Source: Gammaproteobacteria bacterium
Lineage (GTDB): Bacteria; Pseudomonadota; Gammaproteobacteria; Xanthomonadales; Rhodanobacteraceae
Length of the DNA: 52,563 nt
Assembly (NCBI GenBank): GCA_021325195.1
Contig: JAJPHQ010000080.1
Coordinates: 1-52,563, forward strand
Direction: 5' to 3'
Part shown: one piece after another, positions 9,142 to 17,302 of the stretch
How the letters are laid out: every line of letters begins with the position of its first letter
Position numbering within the stretch: position 1 is the first letter of the stretch
The notes under the pieces: generated by a model
What the model saw: the letters and a program-made list of their open reading frames with translations, nothing else
What the model was told of the DNA's origin: nothing
Database searches by the model: none
Made by a program: the position numbers and the translations under genes

Positions 9142-9254
9142 GAATCGCGTTCCACCCGGAACGCGAGGGTTTCGCGGTCGCCGCCGTGCCCGAAGTGTTC
9201 ACGGGCAGTCCGCGCGAATTCGCCCGCTTCGACGAGGTCTAGCGCCCCGGACAT
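9138..9254 (-). CDS. Hypothetical 38-aa ORF overlapping the end of fdtA
   Basis: Not recognised. The small ORF begins inside the last codons of fdtA (ATG at 9254, 16-bp overlap) and ends at 9138 in an ATGA overlap with the 84-residue ORF. The peptide has a plausible protein-like start ([17 protein letters not shown]) and ends [10 protein letters not shown], which could be the first helix and strand of a truncated transferase. It may be the surviving N-terminus of a broken gene whose frame was lost near 9138. Reported because the region would otherwise be an unexplained 350-bp gap. Confidence 0.25.
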   Translation of the reverse strand: MSGALDLVEAGEFARTAREHFGHGGDRETLAFRVERDS

Positions 9255-9676
9255 GCCGCCATGCCCTCCACGCGCAAGCCGCCGTCGATCTCGCGCAGGA
9301 ATTCGTCGTAATCGGTGATGTAGTCGGCCGGGTCGTAAAGGTGATCGGCGAGCACCATCAGCACGCAGTCCTCGCTGAAGTCGTACATCTCGTGCCACAC
9401 CATCCGTTGCAGCAGCAGACCCTGCGCGGGATCGTCGAGCACGACATGCACCGGTCCGCTGCCGTCGTCCAGCAGGAAGGTGACGGAGCCGCGCAAGGTC
9501 ACCGCAAGCTGACTGAGATGGCGATGCGCGTGCTGGCCCCGGTGCACGCCACCCTTCGTTCCGAACAGGTAGTAGACACGCCTGATCTTGAAAGGCACGT
9601 TGCGTTCCTGCTCCAGCGCGATGAGTGCGCCGCGGCTGTCGCCGTGCATCTGAAACTGGATTCGCTCGATCTGCAT
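9239..9676 (-). CDS. fdtA: Cupin dTDP-6-deoxyhexose 3,4-oxoisomerase (FdtA/QdtA/WxcM family)
   Basis: A single-domain cupin of 145 residues. The strand motif GGVHRGQHAHRHLSQLAVTL places His at positions 49 and 51, the spacing of the catalytic pair in characterised FdtA enzymes. The N-terminal RRVYYLF and the middle GSVTFLLDDG, MVWHEMYDFSED and DHLYDPADYITDYDEFL segments are all characteristic of the family. It would isomerise dTDP-4-keto-6-deoxyglucose to the 3-keto sugar that FdtB aminates. It is the first gene of the minus-strand polysaccharide operon. The ATG at 9676 has no strong Shine-Dalgarno; a CAAACG/CGTTTG inverted repeat lies 26-44 bp upstream. Confidence 0.88.
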   Translation of the reverse strand: MQIERIQFQMHGDSRGALIALEQERNVPFKIRRVYYLFGTKGGVHRGQHAHRHLSQLAVTLRGSVTFLLDDGSGPVHVVLDDPAQGLLLQRMVWHEMYDFSEDCVLMVLADHLYDPADYITDYDEFLREIDGGLRVEGMAACPGR

Positions 9677-9956
9677 GCTTTCGGGCGACGCTTGGCACCC
9701 CCAAACGGACCATGCGTTTGAGTGCCGGCCGGCGGACGGAAGGTTGTCCTGACGGCGGTCACACGACCTCCACGCAATGCGAAGCCAGCGCCTCCGGTCG
9801 TCTGATGGGTGTGCGGGGATCGCGCGGCGGTCCGTCGAGAATCAGCGCGACGTGACGGTGTTCCGCGATCACCTGCAAGCCGCCGCCATCGGGGTTGCCA
9901 GCCGTGACTGAATCGCATCGACTGCGCCGCTGCCGTTCGACTGGACGGGCAGCACC
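9677..9956. other. 280-bp divergent intergenic region between fdtA and the porin gene
   Basis: This gap should hold the promoter(s) of the minus-strand polysaccharide operon and possibly of the plus-strand porin/sigma-factor cluster. I see an inverted repeat, CAAACG (9702-9707) and CGTTTG (9715-9720), but no convincing sigma-70 hexamer pair. A minus-strand frame ending at a TGA at 9761-9759 has protein-like composition for about 45 codons (NPDGGGLQVIAEHRHVALIL) and could be a remnant of an older gene. It is not supported well enough to call as a gene. Confidence 0.4.
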
Positions 9957-10748
9957 ATGAGGCGTTCCGGCACACCAGGTGCTCCGCGGCGGAGCGGATG
10001 CCGACGTTGCGAGCACCGCGATCGCCGGGCGCTGTCCGTCCGGGGACGCTTCGCCCCCGCCGCGGCAACGTTTTTCGCCCTGCTCACTTCCCCGAACCAC
10101 GCCCGCCCGGCCGACTTGGGCGGGCAGCTCGCGCTGAGTTCCCAATTGGTGGAACGCGGCATCGCCATCACGCCGCCCAAGCCGGCCGTGCAGGGGGCCC
10201 TGTCCTTGACCTTGCCGTCGGGCTGGTCCTTCGGGTTGTCCGCAGCCGCGGAGGTGCGTTCGCCCGGGCACGTTTCGGAGGCCGTCGCCCGCTTGTCGCA
10301 TTCCGGGATGTTGTCCGGCGACTGGCAGATGCAGACGAACCTGCTTTATTACCACTACTCGGGCATCACCCGCCTCAACGCCGTCGAGGCGGGCGTGGGT
10401 TGGGTGTACCGGGACATCCTGTCCGTCGGCCTGTCCGGCATCTATGCCCTCGGCACCGACGAACGCCGGTTGCGTCCCGCCCTGGACACCGGTTTCCGCT
10501 GGCCGTTGACGCACGGCCTTTCCTTTTCCGCCGGAGCGGGCTTCACCCGCTACGTGATCTCCCGCTACCGGGAACCCGGCGATGCCTATCACTCGGCTTT
10601 CTACCTCTACGGCAACGCGGGGCTGCAGTGGAGCCGGGGGCCCTGGCAGGCGGGGCTCAGCCGCATGTTCATCAGCCCGGGCGCCCGCCGGCAACTGGAC
10701 TATCTGGCCGCGTCGCCCTGGCTCGCGACCCTTTCACGCGCTTTCTGA
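9957..10748 (+). CDS. Putative outer-membrane porin (TorF/TIGR02001-like)
   Basis: A protein of 263 residues from the ATG at 9957. The first 30 residues are Arg-rich, and a hydrophobic signal-like segment (FAPAAATFFALLTSPNHARPA) follows, so the true start may be later but no better start codon is visible. After cleavage the sequence is a run of amphipathic beta-strands: LALSSQLVERGIAI, then PAVQGALSLTLPSGWSFGLS, typical of the small TIGR02001/TorF porins (the SxxxxRGI motif followed by PxxQGGL). The C-terminal strands alternate aromatic and small residues, ending in LATLSRAF with the terminal Phe usual for outer-membrane barrels. It precedes the ECF sigma gene by 55 bp. Confidence 0.55.
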   Translation: MRRSGTPGAPRRSGCRRCEHRDRRALSVRGRFAPAAATFFALLTSPNHARPADLGGQLALSSQLVERGIAITPPKPAVQGALSLTLPSGWSFGLSAAAEVRSPGHVSEAVARLSHSGMLSGDWQMQTNLLYYHYSGITRLNAVEAGVGWVYRDILSVGLSGIYALGTDERRLRPALDTGFRWPLTHGLSFSAGAGFTRYVISRYREPGDAYHSAFYLYGNAGLQWSRGPWQAGLSRMFISPGARRQLDYLAASPWLATLSRAF

Positions 10749-10753
10749 CCCTG

Positions 10754-10784
10754 GGCAACCTTTCGGTCCCGGCCCGGTACCTAC
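10754..10784 (+). promoter_or_regulatory. Candidate ECF-type promoter before the sigma-factor gene
   Basis: Within the 55-bp gap between the porin stop and the sigma start, GGCAACCTTT at 10754-10763 resembles an ECF -35 element (GGAAC-like core). About 17 bp after the core hexamer comes GGTACCTAC at 10776-10784, a possible -10 region. ECF sigma genes are often autoregulated from such sites. Recognition is by eye only and no second copy was found to support a motif. Confidence 0.25.
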
Positions 10785-10803
10785 CTTTGGAGTGGCTGCC
10801 TTC

Positions 10804-11406
10804 ATGAACGAAGCCGAGCTCGACACCGATATCTCCGATCGCATGCTGCTCCAGCGCATGGCGGAGGGAGACCGTGCGGCACTGACGGTGCTGTACCGCA
10901 ACTACCACGCGAACCTGTGCCGCTTTCTGACCAGGTTGACGCGGCGTGCCGACATCATCGAGGAAATCATCAACGACTGCTTCTGGATCGCCTGGCAGAA
11001 AGCGGACAACTTCCACGGCGATTCGCGCGTGTCCACCTGGATCATGGGCATCGCCTATCGCTGCGGGCTCAAGGCGCTGAGGCAGCGCGGCAACGCGCTG
11101 GTGTACGACCATGAGCTGCTGGAGGAACGCACCCCCGCCGACGATCCGGACGAGGATCGCGAGCTGCGTGACTGGCTGGCGAGGGGACTCGATCACCTGT
11201 CCGCCGATCATCGGCTGGTGATCGAACTGGTTTACGGATTGGGCCACAGCCTGGACGAGGTCGCCGCGATCATGCAGAGCCCGGTCGGTACCGTGAAGGC
11301 GCGCCTGTTCCATGCACGGATCAAGCTGCGCAACGTGCTGCCCGGACTTGCCGACCGGACAAGCCGGCGAAACGAGGCATCCCTGCAGAAGGAGACCGTG
11401 CCATGA
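10804..11406 (+). CDS. ECF-family RNA polymerase sigma factor
   Basis: A protein of 200 residues with the two-domain ECF layout. Region 2 (about residues 22-85) contains LYRNYHANLCRFLTRL, then DIIEEIINDCFWIAWQKA and the -10-recognition/melting segment STWIMGIAYR. Region 4 (about 125-180) contains LSADHRLVIELVYGLGHSL, then DEVAAIMQSPVGTVKARLF, the -35-binding helix-turn-helix. The ATG at 10804 was chosen over longer in-frame extensions that read back into the porin gene. Its last codons overlap the anti-sigma start (ATGA), the classic arrangement for a sigma/anti-sigma pair. It should direct RNA polymerase to a small regulon, perhaps including this locus. Confidence 0.92.
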   Translation: MNEAELDTDISDRMLLQRMAEGDRAALTVLYRNYHANLCRFLTRLTRRADIIEEIINDCFWIAWQKADNFHGDSRVSTWIMGIAYRCGLKALRQRGNALVYDHELLEERTPADDPDEDRELRDWLARGLDHLSADHRLVIELVYGLGHSLDEVAAIMQSPVGTVKARLFHARIKLRNVLPGLADRTSRRNEASLQKETVP

Positions 11407-12035
11407 CGTTCCCGACGGATGCCGGCAGCGAATGCGCCCGCGCCTGGGAAGCGATGCCCTGGGTGCTGCAGACCGGCAGTTCGCACGAGCAGGGCGAATG
11501 GCTGATGAACCATCTTGCCCGCTGCGCGGCGTGCAGCGCGGAATTCGCGCAGCAGAGCCGCCTGCGGGATGCGCTGTCGTTGCCGCCGGATGTCGCGATC
11601 GACCCGGAAGCCGGATTGAAGCGCCTGCTGGCCCGTGTGGATGCGGCGGATTCGGCCGCCAGTCCCGTTCGTCGGCGCACCCGCAACTGGTTGCCGGCGG
11701 CCATGGCGGCGATGCTGCTGCTGCAGATGCTCGGCATGGGCGTGCTCGGCGCCAGGCTGTGGACGGACGGAACCGCGCCGTACCGGACCCTCAGCCAGGC
11801 AGCGCCGCCCGCGGTTCCCGGCGCGATCCGCGTGGTGCCCGACGCCGGCATGAAGCTGGCCGACTGGGACCGCCTGCTGCACACCCTCGGCCTGCGGGTG
11901 ATCGACGGTCCCAACGATCTGGGCGCCTACACGGTCGTGCCCGTCGGCCCCGCTTCCTCCCCCCCGGAGACGCTGCGGCGGCTCCGCGCCAATCACGCCA
12001 TCCGCTTGGCAGAGCCCATCGACAACCCGCGATGA
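11403..12035 (+). CDS. Membrane anti-sigma factor with zinc-finger (ZAS) domain and propeptide-like C-terminal domain
   Basis: A protein of 210 residues in three parts. The cytoplasmic part carries NHLARCAACSAEF, giving His37-x3-Cys41-x2-Cys44, the zinc-binding anti-sigma signature. A single membrane helix spans about residues 96-118 (LPAAMAAMLLLQMLGMGVLG). The remaining 90 residues would be periplasmic and end in LRRLRANHAIRLAEPI (191-206). That tail resembles the propeptide of the protease encoded immediately downstream (LLAALARDGRVRLAEPL). The gene overlaps the sigma gene by 4 bp (ATGA) and the protease gene by 4 bp (ATGA). It is expected to hold the sigma factor at the membrane until an envelope signal releases it. 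Confidence 0.88.
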   Translation: MTFPTDAGSECARAWEAMPWVLQTGSSHEQGEWLMNHLARCAACSAEFAQQSRLRDALSLPPDVAIDPEAGLKRLLARVDAADSAASPVRRRTRNWLPAAMAAMLLLQMLGMGVLGARLWTDGTAPYRTLSQAAPPAVPGAIRVVPDAGMKLADWDRLLHTLGLRVIDGPNDLGAYTVVPVGPASSPPETLRRLRANHAIRLAEPIDNPR

Positions 12036-13345
12036 AATTCGGCGCCGTTCTCCTTGCCGCTGCAGCCATGTCGTGGAGCGCGTGCGCGCTTGCGCGGTCC
12101 CCGGCGTCCGGGCCCGCGCACGTCGATCATGCGCAAGCCGGCAATCCCGTCACCTCGATGGACAGCCGGCGTGACATCGTGCTGGCCGTCGCCAATCCGC
12201 TCGATCCGCCCGTGATGCACGCCGGTTCGAGCCTGCTCGGTTACACCCCTTCCGGCATTTACGGCGCCGGCCAGCGCGCCGCATCCACCCTGGCCGCGTT
12301 GCAGCGGAACTACCGCTGGCGGCAAGTCACCGGCTGGCCCATCAAGAGCCTGGACCTGTACTGCATCGTGCTCGAACCGCCCGCGGGCATGAGCAGGGAA
12401 GCGCTGCTGGCGGCGCTGGCCAGGGACGGCCGCGTGCGGCTCGCCGAACCGCTGCAGGATTTTTCCGTCTATTCGGAGCAGCCGGGGCACACACACGCGG
12501 CACGCCGGTACAACGACCCCTATGCCGATCTGCAACTCGGTTTCGTCGAAACCGACGCCGCCCGCGCGCAGGCATTCACCCAGGGCGCGGGCGTGGACAT
12601 CGCGGTCGTGGATACCGGTGCGGACGTGGAGCATCCCGATCTACGCGGCCAGATCCACGACGTGCACAACCTGGTCGATGACTCGGCGTCGGCGTTCGAT
12701 CGCGATCAGCACGGCACGGAAGTCGCGGGCATCATCGCCGCGATCGCCGACAACCACCGCGGCATCGTGGGCATCGCGCCCAGGGCCACGCTCAGCATCT
12801 TCAAGGCGTGCTGGTATCCGCCGGATTCCGAGGGCGGTGCGCGCTGCAACTCCTTCACCCTCGCCAAGGCGCTGGCGGCGGTCATGGATACCAACGCCCG
12901 CATCGTCAATCTGAGCCTGGGCGGTCCGCCGGACCCGCTGCTGTCCGGACTGCTGCGCCGCCTGCTGGACCAGAATCGCATCGTGATCGCCGCGATGCCC
13001 GACGACGGCAACCTCGGTGGGTTCCCCGACGACGTGCCGGGCGTCATCGTGGTGCGCTCCGGCCGTGATTCGGTGGACCCGCCGGGCGTGTTGAGCGCCC
13101 CGGGCCGGGACATCCTGACCACGCAACCCGATGGCGGCTACGACTTCACTTCGGGATCGTCCATGGCCGCCGCGCATGTCAGCGGCATCGCCGCGCTGCT
13201 GGTGTCGATGTCGCCGCGTCTGGACGCGCGCGCGATCCACGACCTGCTGATGCGCAGCAGCAAGGTCGTAGACGGAACGCTCGAGGTCAACGCCGCGGCG
13301 GCGGTCTCCGCGCTGCGCGGTTCGCAGCGATCGCGTCATGAATGA
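12032..13345 (+). CDS. Secreted S8 (subtilisin-like) serine protease
   Basis: A protein of 437 residues. The N-terminus is a signal peptide (about 1-22, ending CALA). A propeptide-like region (about 85-146) follows, including LLAALARDGRVRLAEPL. The peptidase domain carries a complete Asp-His-Ser triad: Asp194 in IAVVDTGADVEHPD, His227 in QHGTEVAGIIA and Ser377 in SGSSMAAAHVSG. The oxyanion-hole Asn is less clear; VNLSLGG at about residue 290 aligns with the usual strand. The ATG at 12032 overlaps the anti-sigma stop (ATGA). Subtilases of this kind mature by cutting off their own propeptide. Location after the sigma/anti-sigma pair suggests a role in, or control by, that signalling unit. Confidence 0.9.
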   Translation: MKFGAVLLAAAAMSWSACALARSPASGPAHVDHAQAGNPVTSMDSRRDIVLAVANPLDPPVMHAGSSLLGYTPSGIYGAGQRAASTLAALQRNYRWRQVTGWPIKSLDLYCIVLEPPAGMSREALLAALARDGRVRLAEPLQDFSVYSEQPGHTHAARRYNDPYADLQLGFVETDAARAQAFTQGAGVDIAVVDTGADVEHPDLRGQIHDVHNLVDDSASAFDRDQHGTEVAGIIAAIADNHRGIVGIAPRATLSIFKACWYPPDSEGGARCNSFTLAKALAAVMDTNARIVNLSLGGPPDPLLSGLLRRLLDQNRIVIAAMPDDGNLGGFPDDVPGVIVVRSGRDSVDPPGVLSAPGRDILTTQPDGGYDFTSGSSMAAAHVSGIAALLVSMSPRLDARAIHDLLMRSSKVVDGTLEVNAAAAVSALRGSQRSRHE

Positions 13346-13466
13346 CGCCGGCCCGGAGCACCCGCATGCCGCAGACCGGCCTCGTCCACCTTCCGCGAAG
13401 TGATACGCTGCCGGCCGTCGTGGGACCGAACCGGCCTGGTCATGCCCAGTGAGGGGCCGTCCGGAC

Positions 13467-14678
13467 ATGCGCGTCGTCCACTTGCCGTTCGCAGCCGCAC
13501 TGCTCGTTCTGTCCGCGCTGACGGGAGCATTCGTGGTCGTGCAGCGCGCCGGCGCGCAGGTTGCCCATCCCACCGCTTCATCGGGCACGCTGACCGAACA
13601 GGATTTCCACCGCATCCTGCCGACCGGCGCTGCGCAGGCCGCGACGGGCACCGGTCCGCACGCCGGGGCGATGCCCGCGAGCGCGCTGACCACCGAAGAT
13701 TTCAGGCGGATGCTGCCGCGCACCGACATGCGCACGGATACCGACGCGACCGGCCACGCGCCTGTGCACGCCTTCCTTGCGAACGGACCGGCCACGCCGT
13801 TCGACTCGGCACCGATCGCGAAGAATCCGCTAGCGCCCGACGCGGTCGCGGTCGGCGCGAAGACCTGCATCGCCTGCCATGCGCTGGAAAACGTGCACGC
13901 CTCGCATTCGCTGCACCTCGCGGCGTTCCGCGCCGGCGCCGCCGGAACGGGTCCCGATGCCGCCTGCGAAACCTGCCACGGCCGCGGTTCCGCGCACGCG
14001 AAGGACCCGACCGGGCCGGGCCTGATCATCGCCTTCACCCGCGACGCGAAAACGCCCATCGAGACACAGACCGGCGTGTGCCTGTCGTGCCACAAGGGCG
14101 GCGCACGCCAGGACTGGATCGGTTCGGTGCACCAGGAACGCGGACTGGCGTGCACCGACTGCCACAATCCGATGGCGCGGCTCTCGGCCGAGGGCGTGCT
14201 GGCGAACAACTCCATCAATCAGGTGTGCTCGACCTGCCATCAAGACATCCGCGACAAGTTCAACCGCCGCTCGCACATGCCGCTGCCGGAAGGCCAGATC
14301 TCCTGCGCGGATTGCCACAACCCGCACGGCACGCTGACCGCCGACCTGATCAAGACCGACACCGTCAACGAGACCTGCTACACCTGCCACGCCGAGAAAC
14401 GCGGGCCGTTCCTGTTCGAACACGCGCCGGTGCGCGAAAACTGCCTGACCTGTCACGATCCGCACGGCTCCAACCAGCAGGCGCTGCTGGTGCTGCCCGT
14501 GCCGATGCTGTGCCAGCAATGCCACACCATGACGCTGCACCCGAACGACCTGCAGACGATCGCGGGGCTGGCAACCGGACAGGCGCCGGACGAGCGCCTG
14601 ATCGGACGCGCCTGCCTGAGTTGCCACACCAACATTCACGGTTCCAACAATCCGTCGGGCTCGAGGTTCCACAAGTAG
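13467..14678 (+). CDS. Periplasmic decaheme c-type cytochrome (MtrA/PioA/DmsE family)
   Basis: A protein of 403 residues with an N-terminal signal/anchor helix (about 4-25) and exactly ten CxxCH haem-binding motifs: CIACH (134-138), CETCH, CLSCH, CTDCH, CSTCH, CADCH, CYTCH, CLTCH, CQQCH and CLSCH. Ten haems with this spacing is the MtrA/DmsE pattern. A roughly 100-residue extension separates the signal from the first haem and holds two copies of a short motif, LTEQDFHRILP (42-52) and LTTEDFRRMLP (74-84). The ATG at 13467 follows an AGGGG; an upstream in-frame GTG at 13449 is possible. The MtrB/PioB barrel follows 31 bp later. Predicted to sit inside that barrel and carry electrons across the outer membrane. 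Confidence 0.92.
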   Translation: MRVVHLPFAAALLVLSALTGAFVVVQRAGAQVAHPTASSGTLTEQDFHRILPTGAAQAATGTGPHAGAMPASALTTEDFRRMLPRTDMRTDTDATGHAPVHAFLANGPATPFDSAPIAKNPLAPDAVAVGAKTCIACHALENVHASHSLHLAAFRAGAAGTGPDAACETCHGRGSAHAKDPTGPGLIIAFTRDAKTPIETQTGVCLSCHKGGARQDWIGSVHQERGLACTDCHNPMARLSAEGVLANNSINQVCSTCHQDIRDKFNRRSHMPLPEGQISCADCHNPHGTLTADLIKTDTVNETCYTCHAEKRGPFLFEHAPVRENCLTCHDPHGSNQQALLVLPVPMLCQQCHTMTLHPNDLQTIAGLATGQAPDERLIGRACLSCHTNIHGSNNPSGSRFHK

Positions 14679-14709
14679 CGGAAGTCCCGTGACGGAACGG
14701 GAGGGGTTC

Positions 14710-17292
14710 ATGTGCAAGGCGCTGATCGCACCACTGGCAGTTGCCATCGCCGCCTGTCTGGCGAGCGCAGCGGCGCTGGCCGATTCCAGCGACAGCGCGC
14801 GCGTGGGCGACATCCAGTACGGCAACGCCCTCGACCCCACCGGCTGGGCGCCTTTGCTGTGGCCGGATCCGCGCGGGTTCTCCTGGCTGCACGCGGGCAT
14901 GATGCGCACGCCCAGCGGCGTGCTCTACCCCTATCCGCCGCAACGCGACGACCAAGGCTCGCCGCTGTACAAGGACAGCGACTGGGTCTATGGGGGTTTC
15001 CTGCAAGCGGGTTGGCTGCACCTGAGTGGCGACACCAGGGCCGAATTCTTCCGCCAGTACGCAGGCTGGAAAAGCGGCATCGCGCTCGGTCTGCTCGCGC
15101 TGTATGCGGACAATCCGAAGACGGGGCAGTACGTCGAGTTCCGCGGCAGCCGGTTGAGCGGCGACGATCAATACTACCGCCTGCGCGCGGGGCAGTACGG
15201 CAACTACAAGATCGAGGCGTTCTGGCGTGTCATCCCCCACGACGTCACCACCGACGCCTATCCGCTCTGGAACGGCGTCGGCAGCACCAACCTGACGCTG
15301 CCGGCGCCGCTGGTCCCGGGCGGCAGCACGCCCGCCCAGGTGGCCGCCGTCGAAAAGACGCGCCCGCGCCAGACGATCGGCCTGACGCGCAGGCGCGCAG
15401 GGCTCAGCTTCGAGGACAAGTTGTGGGGCAACTGGATCGGTTACGTCTCGGTGGTCAACGAGAAGCGCACCGGCACCCGGTTGTGGGGCGGCTCGATGTT
15501 CTTCAACTACGTGCTCCCCGACAACGGCGGGATCCTGGAAACGGTGCGCCCGATCGACTTCAGCACCACCGACATCGGGATGGGACTGCGCAATGTCGGC
15601 AACGTCTGGCAGTTCCAGTTGACCTACACGGGTTCGTTCTTCCGCAACCACAAGGACCGGCTGGATTTCCAGAGCCCGTTCCAGCTGAGCAACGTGGCGG
15701 GCGTGCCGCAGGTCGCGAATATCTATCAGGGCCAGTTCTCGCTGGAACCCGACAACGACTACCACAACCTGCGCCTGGAGCTTTCGCGCGACCTGAAATG
15801 GAACGGCCACCTGTCGGTCGCGGCAGCGTGGGGCACGATGCGCCAGAACGACGCGCTGCTGCCGCCGGTCACCTGCACCGGCACCGGCGGCGTGTTCATC
15901 TCGCCGTCGGCCAATTACACGTTCGACTGCGCGGACTGGAACACCACCGCCGCGCTGTCGCAGAAGACCGCCGACGCGCGCATCGACACCGGCCTCTTCG
16001 ACGTGAAAGCCGTCTTCCATCCGACCCCCAAATTCGGCTGGCACGCCGGAATCCGCTGGTACCGCGAGGACAACAAGACCAACTATCTCGCCTTCAATCC
16101 CCTGACCGGGCAGTACGGCTACATTTCCGAAAACGGATCGCAGGGCAGCGTGGTGCCCGGCGAGGTCGGCATTTTCGATCCGCGCAATCCGCTGTACTGG
16201 TCGTACGTGACCCAGGTGCGGGCGATTCCGTTCGGCTACACCGACAGCATCCTCGACACCGGCATCGACTGGCGCGTCAGCGAAGCCGATACCCTGAACC
16301 TGAGCTGGAGCTTCGACCGCAACCAGCCCAAATACCGCGAGCGCAAGCTGGTGAACGAACAGCGCATCAAGCTGGCGTGGGTGGATCGCGCGCTGGGCAA
16401 GGGCACGCTGCGCTTCAGCTATGAATTCGCCCATCGCGACGGCGGCCCCTACAACTACGACCCCTACCAACCGTTCTACTCCACCGCCCTGCCGGGCTTC
16501 GTGACGCCGCCGCTGGGCAACGCCGCCTTCACCACCGACGCGATGCGCAAGTACGACCTGAGCAACCGCATCGAGCACAAGCTGCGCGCGATCGTGATCT
16601 ATCCGATCGGCGACACCGCCACGATCTCGGGCGTCGTGTACGCGACGCGCGACAATTACGGCGCCGCGCTCGGCCGCCAGGCCACGCGCAACCGCGGCGT
16701 CAGTCTGGCCTGGGACTGGCAGCCTTCGCCCGCGACCAGCATGAGCGCCAATCTGGGCCGCGACGATTCCCGCCTGCAATTCTCCAACGTCAACGACTTC
16801 GAGAACCTGCTGGGGCAGGCCGGCCGCGACAATCCCGCCTTCGGCGGACCGCTGTATCCATTCGCCAACCAGTGGGCCGACGACGACCGTGAACGCGACT
16901 ACAACGCCGGCCTCACCCTGCGCCACGACTTCGGCCGCGTGCGCGCCGACCTCGGCTACACCTATACCTATGCGCTGGGGAAACTGGGCTACGTGTTCGC
17001 GTCACCGGGCGCGCTCTCGACCACCCAGCAGCCGTTCGTCGCCACGGTCGGCAACGGCTTCCCCGACAACCACTATCACATCAACACGCTGCAACTCGGT
17101 TTCGACCTCGCCTTTACCCGCACGCTCGGGATGCGGGTGTTCGACATCTTCGAGACCGGCAACTTCGCCGACTGGCACTACCTCGGGCTCCAGAACAGCC
17201 TGGTGATCGACCACAAGGTGTACACCGATCTCGGTCCGCACCCGCACTACCGCGCCAACCTGCTGGGCATGATGCTCAACCTGAAACTGTGA
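14710..17292 (+). CDS. MtrB/PioB-family decaheme-associated outer-membrane beta-barrel
   Basis: A protein of 860 residues. A signal peptide (about 1-24, ending AALA) is followed by a long series of alternating strands rich in Tyr, Trp, Asn, Arg and Asp, as in a large 20+ strand porin. Recurrent pieces such as YYRLRAGQYGNYKIEAFW and FRNHKDRLDFQSPF, and a C-terminus ending in MMLNLKL, match the MtrB/PioB family that sheathes a decaheme cytochrome. The ATG at 14710 has a good Shine-Dalgarno (GGGAGGGG). The family's CxxC near the N-terminus seen in some Shewanella proteins is not present. With the preceding decaheme gene it should form an outer-membrane electron conduit. Confidence 0.88.
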   Translation: MCKALIAPLAVAIAACLASAAALADSSDSARVGDIQYGNALDPTGWAPLLWPDPRGFSWLHAGMMRTPSGVLYPYPPQRDDQGSPLYKDSDWVYGGFLQAGWLHLSGDTRAEFFRQYAGWKSGIALGLLALYADNPKTGQYVEFRGSRLSGDDQYYRLRAGQYGNYKIEAFWRVIPHDVTTDAYPLWNGVGSTNLTLPAPLVPGGSTPAQVAAVEKTRPRQTIGLTRRRAGLSFEDKLWGNWIGYVSVVNEKRTGTRLWGGSMFFNYVLPDNGGILETVRPIDFSTTDIGMGLRNVGNVWQFQLTYTGSFFRNHKDRLDFQSPFQLSNVAGVPQVANIYQGQFSLEPDNDYHNLRLELSRDLKWNGHLSVAAAWGTMRQNDALLPPVTCTGTGGVFISPSANYTFDCADWNTTAALSQKTADARIDTGLFDVKAVFHPTPKFGWHAGIRWYREDNKTNYLAFNPLTGQYGYISENGSQGSVVPGEVGIFDPRNPLYWSYVTQVRAIPFGYTDSILDTGIDWRVSEADTLNLSWSFDRNQPKYRERKLVNEQRIKLAWVDRALGKGTLRFSYEFAHRDGGPYNYDPYQPFYSTALPGFVTPPLGNAAFTTDAMRKYDLSNRIEHKLRAIVIYPIGDTATISGVVYATRDNYGAALGRQATRNRGVSLAWDWQPSPATSMSANLGRDDSRLQFSNVNDFENLLGQAGRDNPAFGGPLYPFANQWADDDRERDYNAGLTLRHDFGRVRADLGYTYTYALGKLGYVFASPGALSTTQQPFVATVGNGFPDNHYHINTLQLGFDLAFTRTLGMRVFDIFETGNFADWHYLGLQNSLVIDHKVYTDLGPHPHYRANLLGMMLNLKL

Positions 17293-17302
17293 GGAGGGCA
17301 CC

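Noticed and set aside
9759-10694. A 311-codon minus-strand frame across the porin gene
   Set aside because: Most of it is antisense to the porin, which has signal-peptide and beta-strand character. Only its last 45 codons look protein-like and those are listed as a possible remnant.
11312-12031. Longer start for the S8 protease reading through the anti-sigma gene
   Set aside because: The ATG at 12032 is followed by a proper signal peptide and overlaps the anti-sigma stop as ATGA.
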